Assembly: GCA_030068145.1 (NCBI GenBank)
Contig: JAPJBO010000888.1
Location: 29,948 to 93,947, forward strand
Length of the DNA stretch: 64,000 nt
DNA from: Diplonema papillatum
Taxonomy: Eukaryota; Euglenozoa; Diplonemea; Diplonemida; Diplonemidae
Direction: 5' to 3'
Both the position numbers and the translations under genes were made by a program. The notes under the pieces are model-generated. The model did not search any database, was not told the DNA's origin, and was given only the letters and a program-made list of their open reading frames with translations. Positions within the stretch are counted from its first letter, which is position 1. The number at the start of each line of letters is the position of its first letter. Positions 29,804-40,394 of this stretch are shown here, one piece after another.

Positions 29804-30328
29804 TCAAGGTTCAACGGGGCAACAAGGTTCGGGTTGCACAAACGCCGGACTGGGCAAAAATGCGGGCGTCAGGGACACCAGCGTCGCGCCATTGACTTCG
29901 TTGCGCAGAAACGTGGCCGCATGCTTCGCCATGCCGTGGTGCACCAGCCAGTTCTGCACTTCGTCCACAGACCACCGTATCACGTCCTCGTACTGCGCCG
30001 GCGTGGTCTCCATCGGAGTCGCGGGTGTTGCACCATCGCCCGGACTGGGCAAAATGTTCGGGTTTGCACAAATGCCGGACTGGGCAAAAAGGTCCGGTTT
30101 GCACAACGCCGGACTGGGCAAAAAGGTCCGGTTTGCACAACGCCGGGCTGGGCAAAAAGGTCCGGTTTGCACAACGCCGGACTGGGCAACAAGGTCTCCT
30201 CTAGACTCGCTAAGGGTGGTCCTAACACCCATGTACTTGCGATACCAGCAGTGCTCCCGCTTACCTCCGAAACGCCGGGGGAAGCCTAGCAATGCCGGTA
30301 AGCGACTTTCTTTGTAGCCACACGGCAT
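29804..30328 (-). pseudogene. SAM-domain fragment embedded in a 36-37 bp minisatellite
   Basis: The minus-strand ORF contains a clear sterile alpha motif start at 30013-29867: IRWSVDEVQNWLVHHGM, AATFLRNEVNGATL and VSLT. SAM domains are five-helix protein- or RNA-binding modules. The domain breaks off at LVSLT, where minisatellite sequence begins, so helices 4-5 are missing. Both flanks of the ORF translate copies of TTTGCCCAGTCCGGCGTTGT-type repeat. The ORF is probably a captured exon framed by repeat rather than a functional protein. Confidence 0.55.
30040..30192 (+). repeat. 36-37 bp minisatellite
   Basis: At least four units of GCCGGACTGGGCAAAAAGGT followed by CCGGTTTGCACAAC. A further partial unit is on the other side of the SAM fragment at 29812-29862. 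Confidence 0.92.
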
Positions 30329-30435
30329 GTAATGTACTGATCACGGCCGTTTGCCAATTTCTTCACAGCTCACACACCCGGGGTGAGTGACTGTCGGAGG
30401 AATTCCTCCGGGGTTTTCCTCAGCGGGAGCACTCG
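30248..30435. mobile_element. 188-bp inverted-repeat element, AGTGCTCCCGCT ends
   Basis: AGTGCTCCCGCTTACCTCC at the left and CGGGGTTTTCCTCAGCGGGAGCACT at the right match, inverted, the ends of 17807-18401. Confidence 0.45.
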
Positions 30436-31721
30436 TGAACTGTCTCCTCAGAAACCGGGAGGACAGGAGATCCTGTGGGTGGCCTCCCGCGAAAGCCACG
30501 TGTGCTCTCGATGGCGTTGCGGCTTCAGTGGCTCACACTGTGCCGCTTCGTGGACTTGAAGCGGCCGAGATTGGACCAGTAGTCTGTGGAAGCGAACCAG
30601 GACATGGTTCTGTTCGTCGGAGGGAAGACAGATCCTACCTCGCGACAGGGTCTGCTAGCAGGGTTTGCTAGTTCCCAAGCAGTCTTTTCCTGACGAGTTC
30701 TTAGAGTAAAGTTAGCTTGAGGACCCGGGGTTTCAGAGTCTCGGGGTCGAAAGGGTTCTTTCATGGTATTCAGTACGTATATATGCGTGTGTTTAGTACT
30801 GAATGCCACGCATGTTGTGTGTCCTTGTTGTATGTGCAGCTTCCGCGACTTTTGCGGTGCGCGCTCTCGTTTCCTGTCGAGACGAGTCCTTTTCGGCAGT
30901 GGATTGCGCTCCGAACCCCGGGCTTGGGCCTGTCGCGACAGGTGTACAGCAACTTTCTCCGGGAGAAGTTGGGAGTGTCATATCCAATCAGCCTGGCGAA
31001 GAAGCTGTCGTTCCCGCTTCCGGGTTCTTCTTGGCTTGCAGGGAATACATGAGGAAAGCCGCCAGGTCCGAATTGGAAGTTGTGGCACTCGCCAGCATGC
31101 TGAACGACCCGCCACCAACGCAACAAGAGTGCCCAGGTTACGACGGATGTACTAACCCAGATAAATCAGGGCTCACCGTCGTTGGTCGTCCTGTGTCTTC
31201 CCCTCGTGGCCTGTCGTCCGTCTCTCGGAGTTTTTCTTTGTTCTTTTGGGGTCCTCCTGGGGTTCGTTTCGGGTAATAAGCATGCAACCACACGAACTCT
31301 CAACTACGCGCCGTAGGAATCGCACCTGGAATGTGTAGATCAGGAGGTCAGGACAAGGAAGATATAACGTGAACAACCGTATGCGCAGTGGACACGCGTC
31401 GTGATTATGTCCGGTGCATGCTGCTTCGCCGGGCGTTAGTTATTTCGCCGCAAGCCTTTCGACTCGACTGTGCACACCCAGCTTTTGGCTCAGGTTTCGC
31501 GGTCAGAGATGCTCGCGTTGGAAAAGAAAAGGAGGAAAAGCTCCCAGTTCGTGCGTCGAAACATACAAACCCCTCAAACCAGCTCTCCCCATGGGATCGA
31601 CCGCAGTTAAAAAAGCGAAGTTAAGCAACACCCGCCGCGAGATAAAACCTACTAGCACACCTCCGGCTAGCCTGGCACTCGCTGGGGGAAAGAAAAAAGA
31701 AAAAGGAAAAGGCAAAAAGCC
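30436..31721. other. Intergenic with a doubtful 157-codon ORF
   Basis: The plus-strand ORF at 30803-31276 begins MPRMLCVLVVCAASATFA, which could be a signal peptide, and has six further Cys. An antisense ORF of similar length overlaps it and there is no domain. I give it about one chance in five of being real. Confidence 0.25.
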
Positions 31722-31892
31722 GCACCGGGTCCAGGAACGTGACGGTCAACCACAGCTTGCAAAGCTTGCGTCGGAGGCAGCACAGTGCCACAACCCCATC
31801 CGCTCTGCCCTGTGGCTGACCGTCTCGACGAGCTTGTGTTCAGCACGAGCGCCAAGCCCCAAGGTGCGCTACGCCTTGATTGCTTTAGTTGA
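31722..31892 (+). repeat. GTCCAGGAACGTGACGG dispersed repeat, copy 3
   Basis: Closest to copy 1 (18078-18255), including CTGTGGCTGACCGTCTCGAC, and also preceded by an A-rich GAAAAAGGAAAAGG stretch. Confidence 0.85.
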
Positions 31893-32093
31893 GCTTGGCT
31901 CCCGTGTAGCAGGCTTTCCCTGGCACCTACTCGCTGGGGGAAAAAAGAGAAACCAAAGGGGGAAAAGCACTGTTCGGAGAGCTCGGAAAAAGAATGTATG
32001 AAGTATTCGCCTCCATGCCGTCGACGTCGGGAAGCCCGAGCCCATTTGAATATCCACGAGCGGGTCGGGGATTATCCTGCGTGTTCCAAAATA

Positions 32094-32246
32094 ATTTCTT
32101 GTTGAACGCTTACGCCCGCCACTAAACCCAGGGTTACCTGTGTTTCGTGCGGGCTACAGCACATTTACCTCCTTTGATCTATCGCAACTGGCAGTCTCCT
32201 CAAGCATTTCCTACAAAGCAGGTGCTTATACAAAAAAAAAAAAAAG
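32094..32246 (+). repeat. A-tailed dispersed repeat, copy 2
   Basis: Inverted relative to 17160-17302. Ends with CAGGTGCTTATAC followed by 13 A. Confidence 0.8.
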
Positions 32247-33340
32247 TCGTCTTACAAAAGGCCGGTTCAAAAAGGGTCAACCACAGGAGCTTCTGGTGAA
32301 AACCTTTTCGTGCTTGCAAGGCCGAGGTTAGAGGACCCACAAGACCCACAACTGGGGTCTACAACACAAAGTGGCGAAGCAGCAACACACCCACGAAGGT
32401 CGCATACCAGGCTTACAGGCCATCGAAAAAAACCTCGCTCAACAGATTTTTTAAACGTGATTTTCCCGAGTTTCGGGGATTAGAATAACGAACCCCCATG
32501 GGGAACGGGCTGCGCTCATCCGCTAGCTTTGCACGGCAAAAAAGGCTGGTTTCGATCCGGGGGTTTAAGTTTGGGCCCGTTTCCCGGGTTAGGAAAAGAA
32601 AAGCCTAATCAACCGACAGTGGTCACTGCAACCGCGTTTACTCGCCCTTCAATACCCTTCCCTGCCTCAACGGTCAACCGGAGACTCAAAAATACCGGCT
32701 TCTTAGAACTCGAAACAGTCCAGAAAACAAGGTTTATTCACTCCAGCCCGGAACCGGCTTGTTCAGTTCCCTGCACTGCGCCGCTACCCTGCACCGCTAC
32801 GCTGCATAAAAAGCTAAGCCAATCTGTACACCCACACGCGGTCGTCGGAGACACAAAAGGGCTGGTAGATCAGCAGCCTGAAAAGTACACGAAAAGAGAC
32901 GATCATCCGGCACCAAGATGACAGACGGTCACCTACTATGGCACCATACTGAGGGGGGCCTACGATAATGGCCGAAACCACCGATGACCAACCACACACA
33001 GGTACACACTGCGAAGAGAAACAGTCTAAAAAAGGCGCGCGTGTCATATACCGCTATGGGTTTGATATGACACGTTAGTATTCTTGTCATCGAATGTACT
33101 ACGTCATAAGACGAGTTCAATAGTACTGTACGTGCCATCCACATGACAAGTGCACGGCGGGCCGTCATGTCATCCACATGAAAAGTACACGGAGGCTGGT
33201 CATATCATCGACATGACAAGTACACGGCGGTTGAGTGGAAAAGGTCCAAGTTGAGTGGAAAAGTAGAGAACTGAAATCTGCATTCCCTCGAAGAAGACTT
33301 GATACCAGCATCAAACAGCAGGTCTCTCCCCATCACCACA
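32247..33340. other. Intergenic, no supported gene
   Basis: Near 33110-33230 short segments with CATCCACATGA / GACAAGTACACGG repeat three to four times. I see no gene. Confidence 0.35.
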
Positions 33341-33465
33341 CGGTGAGGTCCAGCCTCAGCAGCTGGAGTTGAAGACGGGGTGCCCAAGTCACACCCGAAA
33401 AGCGGGTGTGCCACCCGGTTCTATAGCTCCGCTTCAACTCCAGCTTCTGAGGCTAGACCCACCGT
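33341..33465. repeat. Foldback repeat, copy 2
   Basis: The arms GGTGAGGTCCAGCCTCAGCA and CTTCTGAGGCTAGACCCACC enclose GAAAAGCGGGTGTGCCACC, which is also present in copy 1. Confidence 0.8.
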
Positions 33466-34796
33466 GATGCCTAATATTACCCCCCCCAGGCCGTCCGACC
33501 ACCGGAGGGGAGGGGTCTTCTCCCCTCCTCGTCCATCCCGGCGGTTTCCGGAGATTCTGAACAGTGTTCCTGGACCCCCCCTCTCCCCATCCAAACCATG
33601 CGGTCCGTACAATGCCCACAACCCCCCTCAAAAAGCGGCAGAACCACCACCACACTCGTTTCCACCGTTTCCTTCTTCTATAACCAAATCTTCGTGCGCT
33701 TTCCTCTTCGGTCAACAACTTTGCGTGCCTTCATCGATCATGGGAGTCAAGGCTTGCCGTTGAAAGGGTACGCAGTATGCTCCCTTTTCCAGCAGCAACC
33801 ATGTGTGCTCATGCAACAGTAGGAGATCAGAGTTGTTGAACGTGGGGCTCTCATTCAGTGTGCGTCTCCAATTGCAGCTCTTTCTGCAGTTTGTCCCACA
33901 GCCTCATTTCGGCTGATGCACTCCGGTGGAAAGCCTGCCTGAAGGAATCATTCAGGGTTTGTTTGGCTCTGTGCGTGTCGCATCAAGAAAAAAAGCAAGG
34001 TTCGTCAAGAGCAGGGAGCAAGTTCACCCACAAAAAAAGGGGTTCTCCATGAAAGAGGGGTTTTCAAATCAGACGTAATCTTCAGAAGATTTATGTTCTA
34101 CCATACTGTGCGGCACGTGGCTTCTTCTATCCTTCGCTGACGTGTTAACCAACTGGGCCCTAAAGGCACTTTCCCCGCTAGTCTAGTGAGCCGTTTGCAG
34201 ACCCACTGTTATTCCATTTACTCCGAGACTTGCATGGCTTAATCCTTGAAAACAAGCATATGACTACTGGCAGGATGAACCAGATTTCTTGCCGTGCGCG
34301 AGGCGCCAAGATGGAAACGTGGCCACATCGAGACCGGGAGGAGAGGGTCCTACTTCGGGCGGCCCAGTTTCCTGGGCAGCATCGTCGCCTAAAAGAGAGG
34401 AAAATAACCCCGCACAAGAAACTGTCTAAAAAAGATGCCCCACCCTCCACGGGTCAACCGGAGACGCAAACAATCTCAAGCGATCTTTCACCCATAACGT
34501 ACCGGCTTCTCACGGTTCCGCCTACCAGGAGAGAGTGACAAGTGTTTCGAAGCAAGTAGACAACCCCCACACCTTTGTTTTGTGAAAAACGCACGCACGG
34601 TATGGAGTTGTTTCGTCGTCCACTGCCGCAAGCCGCCTAGCAATATAGCTGGCGAGACGTGAGACATTTCCTATAGTTGACGGGGCTTGGGACATTTCCA
34701 GGAACACCTCGGAAAATATATTTTACGCTCCTGCGAGGTTTTGTTGTCTTGGCCATTCCTCTTTAGTTTGCGCTAAAGCCATCCAAGACGAAGTGC
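33466..34796. other. Intergenic, no supported gene
   Basis: Several short ORFs, Pro-rich or basic, with overlapping antisense frames. No domain or repeat stands out. Confidence 0.3.
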
Positions 34797-34887
34797 ACGG
34801 TGAAGTCCAGCCCCAGCAGCCAGAGTTAAGGTTGGTGTAAACGGGCGTCACATCCGCTTTTCGGGCTGCTGTGGCTGGATTTCCACT
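34797..34887. repeat. Foldback repeat, copy 3 (shortened)
   Basis: The arms GAAGTCCAGCCCCAGCAGCC and GGGCTGCTGTGGCTGGATTT resemble those of the other two copies, with a shorter centre. Confidence 0.55.
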
Positions 34888-35572
34888 GTTTGTCTTCCAT
34901 GCTTTTCCGACCTCCTTTCTCTCCACTGGGCGATACACTGCTCTTTCCGTTGTGCAATTGCGTGCTCTCTTCTCTCCCGTTTGCGATTGTCAATCAGTCA
35001 AACGTATGCAGATGCGGCTTGTAACAGAATACGGGGGCGGGGCGGGGCTGAGGCCAGTCGTTACCAATCTGAGAACAAAACGCGAGAAGCTAACATCACC
35101 CCACCCTACAGCAAAAATATCTTTTGCTATTCGACAGAGAAGAGAAGAAGACGACGAAGAAAGAGGCCGCTCCGGGTTCAGGGGGGAAGACCCCCCTGAA
35201 CGGCTTGTGCAACTGTTGCTAAAACTGCTGAACCTGCCACCCGTGACTTTGAAGCATCGGTTTAAGATCCCCAAGCTTTGCAAGTTGGTTGGCCGTCACG
35301 TTCCTGGAACCAATGCCACCGGACTGGCATCGTGCTAGAGCGGAGTGCATGCCCTGTTTCATGATCGCACCGAAGGTGCTCAAAATTTGCTGGAAATCAT
35401 CCCGAAGTCTCTCAAGCGGGCTTTCACTAATTCGAAAACGAAGCGAGGGCGAGGGGACGACAACTCCGTTCGACAAGGAAAAAAGAAGGGGGGACATCAA
35501 ACCCGACCACCCCCCCCCGCGATGCGAGGGAACCAGCAGCGCGCGCCCTAGCTTCCCGGGCCCCCGAGGAGG
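34888..35572. other. Upstream region of second MHYT/cyclase-like gene
   Basis: No supported ORF. A purine-rich GAGAAGAGAAGAAGACGACG stretch (35140-35160) and a poly-C run (35510) occur. No promoter motif is assigned. Confidence 0.3.
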
Positions 35573-38062
35573 ATGAGTGATTCCGAGCTCCGAGTCACGT
35601 GGCGGGAGAACCTGGTGGTGGCTTCGTGCTTGCTGTGTGCGCAGGCGACGTACGCGGCGCTGCTCGTGCTCCAGATGCGGCACTCGTGGCTGACGGGGTT
35701 GCTCGGCTCACTGTGCCTGTCCGTGGGTGCTTCGTGGTGCGTGTCCGTCCTGCTGCACGCGGCCATGCAAGTGGACATCGGAATCACGTACCACCTGGGC
35801 TGGTCCATGCTCGCTGTCGCGGTGGAAGCATCGTGCACTTTCGCCGCCCTCGCGGTGGTTGATCGCAAGGTCCCCCGGGCCGTCGAGGTTGCCGCGGGAG
35901 TTTCGAGCCTGCGGGCGCACGTGGCGGTCGTGAAAAGGGCGCCTTGGCGTTGGCTTCTCAGCGCCGGCTTGCTGATCGCCGCCGGCATGCTCGGCAGGCA
36001 CTGTTTGTCCCTCGTCGCCCTCCAAACCGACGCCTCGGTCGCCGTTGACTACGGGAAGGCCGGCATCTTCTTCGCCCTTGCCTACCTCCACGCCCTGGTC
36101 TTCATCAACCTCTCTTTCGTGCTCCCCGCCGCCCGCAGGCGGACGAGCCCAGCTGCGCTGGTGGCGGCGGCGATCCTCTGCGCGACGATCTTCCAGGCCC
36201 AGAGCTCCGTCTTGTTCCGATCCGACGCGCCCCATCTGCAGTCGGGGGCCAGGGCGACGTATTTGCGGGCCATCCAAACGTCGTTCCTCGGCCTCACCGT
36301 GTGCTTCGTGTCTGTGGCCTACGCGGGGTATTTGTTCAAGGCGAAGCTCTCCCGCGCCATGACCCAAGCCACCGAAGCCGCCACGCACATCGCGAACGGC
36401 GACTACTCTGCGCTGTCGAAAGAAGTGAAGAAGCTAGGGGACGGCAACGACGTCGACCCTTCGGCCACCGCCCTGCGAGCGGCGTACGTGAGCATGGGGG
36501 CGCAGCTGCACAGGCTCAAGACGTTTCTGCCGCCTGCGTTCTTGGCGAGCCTCGCGGAACGCATGGAAGCAGAAGACGAGCCATTGACCACCGGCGAGTG
36601 TGACCCGAGGGAGGACAAACCCGGGCATTCAGGCGGCAGGCGCTCGACGGTGTCGAGCATCCTCTTCTCCCATCGATCCAGCCGGTCGAACTCATCAAGG
36701 AGCTTGGGCACGGTGAGCAGTGCGTGTTCAATGGTGATCGAAGAGCTGGGCATGCCGGGGACCCAGCATTCGAGCCGGAAGGTCGCGATCGTCGCGTTCA
36801 ATCTCCGGGATTTCCACGACTTGTTCGACGACTTCGCGGGGCTCGCCGAGTACCAGCAGAAAGCGTTGGACCTCCTCAGCCACTGCACGACCAGCAACCG
36901 CGGGATCGTCGACATGTTCCAAGGGGACCACGCGTGCTGCACGTTCAACGCCGTGCGGACCAGTCCGGCGCACACGACGAAGGCGGTCACGATGCTGTCC
37001 ATGTTCAACGAGGCCTGCGGGAGCACCCTTCGAAAAGCCGCTAGCTTCGGAATTTCAAACGGGACGTGCGTCGTCGGATTTTTCGGTACCTCGAACATGA
37101 AGAGGTTCAACGTGATCGGACCGGCGTACGGGCAGGCATTCGTCCTCGAAAGCCTGTGCAGGCAATACAAGGCAGTCTCCAATTTGCTCCCTTCCTGCGT
37201 CTACGACGAGGTCGACTCGTTGATGCCTGGCCGGTGTGTCGACGTCGTCAGCCTGCCAGGGTATCCTGCACCTTCCGTCGTGATGACCCTGTCTTTCACG
37301 GGAAGAGCTAGCACCGGGGACAGCTGGATGTACGACTTGAGGGGCCCGCGAGCAGATGCGGCAGTTCGTGGAATTTACGAGCTGTACGCCGGCGAGCAGG
37401 AAGCGGCGGCCAAGGAGATGTACGAAGGCTGCGGCACCATGGCGTTCGATCCCGCAGCGGTGGCGATGTTGGACAAGCCCGTGGCAGAGCACGCTGGGCG
37501 AGATCAAGGGCGTTTCTACGTGTTGAGCATTCTGAAGCAGGATCGCCCGGAGTTCTGCTACCAACGCCCCGTCAGCGAGGACCCCGTCTCACCTGCTCTC
37601 GCCGCCAAAAGGTCTATAAGAAGCAGGCTCTCTACCAACAGAGCATCGTCGCAACTATCCCTGCTCACTCCTTCAGAAGCAGCTACGAACCGGTTCAAGC
37701 CAATCCACTCGGCGTCTGCGTCGTCCCTGTTTTCCCACACATCCGGCGGCTGGCAAAACCCGAAGCTTTCGCAGCAGGCCGGGAAGCTTCTGACTTCGCC
37801 GAAACTGATGGCCCCGCGCCTGTCGCAGTCGTCGTCGCAACCCTCGCTCGTCTCGCAGTCGACGGCCAGCTTCCGGTGGCAGTCGCAGACTGGTGTGCTC
37901 CTTTCGCCGGGGTCGCCGGCGGGGGGCGAGACCACCGTGCGGACCTCTTTGACCCTTTCGTCGCGGTCGTCGATCCAGACCCACTCGTCGAACAAGCCGT
38001 CGCAAGGGCTTGACGCCATGCACTTGCAACCCGACTATCCACGCCAACCCCACATACACGAG

Positions 38063-38097
<35 letters not shown>

Positions 38098-38953
38098 GGC
38101 CAGGTGCTCGCTCGAGTCTTCTTCGGAACCTGGAGCGCAGGTGATGCAGTCGTCTGACGGTTCGGAGTCGTCAACGCCGTCTGTTCGATCGTCTGTGGTG
38201 GCTCTGTCGTCACACTCCTCGATCCGAACCCTTCACTCGTCGATGACGTTGACTGTCGCCGAAACGCAGGAAGCCGCTCGGCCACTCCCGCCGTCTCTGC
38301 AACAAGAAACCCAAACACAACTGCCAACACAACCACAGCTTCATTCACAACCGCATCAGCCGCAAGCAGCACAGCCGCCGCAACCCCAAATGCAAACACA
38401 GCGGCGTCAAAAGCGTCGGCATCACATTCCACACCCACAGCACCGACGACAGAAACACCACCAGCACCACCAACAGCAATACGAACAACAAGGTCAACAC
38501 CAACAAGAGCAACATCAACAATCCACTCTTTCGGCCTCACCGCTTCCTTTGCTTTTTCGTTCACCACAGTCGCGCGCCCTACAACTGGCGCCTCTCGACG
38601 GGGCAGAAACATCGTCTGCAGGACAAGAGCTTCCGGCATCCCGCCCATTGGTGGACCACCGCCGCCAACACCATCAAGAACAACATCAACAACCAGGGCA
38701 AGACCAACAGCGCGAAGGCCACCGCCAACAAGAGCAACAGCAACGTCAACACCAGCCATCTACTCCTTCTGCCTCACCGCCTCCTTTGCTTTTACATTCA
38801 GCACAGTCGCACGCCCTGCAACTGGCGACTCTCAACGGGGCAGCAACTCCACAAGAGCTTCCGGCAAGCTGCCCCTTGAACCGCCGCACAGACGCGAGTT
38901 TACCCCCACAGAACGCACTGCCGAACTGCAGCGAGGATGAGCACGAAGGGTAA
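35573..38953 (+). CDS. MHYT-derived membrane protein with cyclase-homology domain and Gln-rich tail, paralog 2
   Basis: 1126 residues from ATG 35573. The first ~620 align in layout with paralogs 1 and 3: seven membrane segments, HAMP-like helix ending LKTFLPPAFLAS, then cyclase-homology domain. The three MHYT motifs are lost: the first reads VSVLLHAAM, the second GRHCLSLVA, the third has no recognisable remnant. In the cyclase part the first metal Asp is Asn (AFNLRDF, residue 410), Asp 452 remains in FQGDHAC, and the late N..R positions are altered (GPAYGQAFVLE). About 500 extra C-terminal residues are Ser-rich, then Gln/His/Pro-rich with 11 consecutive Gln (near residue 831). The membrane domain may be retained as a scaffold after loss of sensing (inference). 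Confidence 0.82.
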
Positions 38954-40394
38954 TACATCCCGCACCATCGCTATCAGCCGCAAGCTGAGCGCGGCAGTGA
39001 CAAACCGTGGTTGCGGGTGCGTGCGAATAGTTGGGGCCACTGGCCCCGATTTGTTTGGGTACGTTTCTCTTCCGTCTACGTGTATGAGCCAAGACTGCCT
39101 CATTCTAGTGCAACCCGTTTGGATGCGCCGCAAGATGACATCGTAGACCGTGGCATGTTTTCATCACCCTGTTGCTAGGTTGGAATGGAACGATTTGAAA
39201 TTCAGCATAACCACTACCTGGTCCCTTCGATCGATTGGGCCCAATTCGCTTCAGTTACCTACTTTTACCCATGCACTTTCAAGCACACACACCACACTTA
39301 TCCTGTTGCACCGCCATTTGAGACGTTCGAGAGGTGCGGTCCCCCTTTTCATTTCGGTGATTGGATCACTTTGGTGAATATCGGTCGTCTCACGAACCTC
39401 ATTATTATCTTTCATTCGCCCGTCTTTTGCACTTCATTTTCAATTCGTGTGGTTGACGATTCCTCGTTCACTTCACTGTCTTACAATAGCGTTCTCGCCT
39501 AACGAGTTCTTTAGCCACGCTCTTTCCTGTCGTTGCATTTCAGTTCGCGATTGGTGATTCGGCGGTGTTAGCGGTTTGTAGGTGAAGGTCCTCCCAATTT
39601 TAGAAGCGGCGTGGGATGAATACCCGGCGTGTTCCATCTTCCTCTTCTACTCTTTCCGAATCGGATGAGGGTGATTTTGCACTTGGTCCTTCCGGGCGCA
39701 AGAAGCAGTGTTGCTTTTGTTTCTGCAGACCAGTCTCTCGTTCTCTTATCTGTTGTGCTTCAAGGAGCCGACTTTCTACTGCACCGTGGAGCAGATGGTT
39801 CTGCACGCAAAGGAAGATGTGCTAGGCAACAGACTCCTGCAACGGTCTCAAAGGTCTTAAAAATGGATCCAACGAATGCTCGAGCGTTCCATAGTTAGCC
39901 GCGCGCTGGTGTGTGTATGTGTGTGCGTGTCGTCTCTGTTAGGTTGGAATGGAACGATCCTTTACGTAGAATGTGAGCACCGCCATCTGCGATTATCGTG
40001 GTGCCAGATTAGTTAGCTATGTCACTGATCCTTTTGCAACGCATAGAGTTTTCACAACCATTGAAGGTGGAACATCCACCATCTCTAAAACACGTTTCGC
40101 GGCGCGCTCAGGGCCACACAGGCCTGACGACCGACACAAATGGTCAACGTTCAACCGGAGACCCTAAAACACCGAACCTCTAAACCACAATAGCCACTAC
40201 AAATGGAGTGAGGCATCCACCCACAGCACCTGAAATTCACTAGAGTGAGTCAATCACATTCTGAATCGGAGCAGCACTCTGCAGGTACCGCCTGGGCGAG
40301 TTTCCGCCTTTGAAATTGCCGAATATGATGAAACGCGCACCAATCAGACAGGAAACTGTACAACAAAGGAAAATAAATCCACGAAGACTGCAAA
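38954..40394. other. Intergenic between cyclase-like paralogs 2 and 3
   Basis: The 19-mer TAGGTTGGAATGGAACGAT occurs at 39176-39194 and 39940-39958 in the same orientation, bracketing about 745 bp with no clear coding sequence. GGTCAACGTTCAACCGGAGA near 40142 belongs to a small dispersed repeat also seen at 8226, 32670 and 34448. Confidence 0.4.

Noticed and set aside
30803..31276. Secreted Cys-containing protein
   Set aside because: Only the N-terminal hydrophobic stretch supports it. A similar-sized antisense ORF overlaps and no domain is seen.
39176..39958. Solo LTR pair
   Set aside because: The repeats are only 19 bp, with no TG...CA ends and no primer-binding or polypurine sites.
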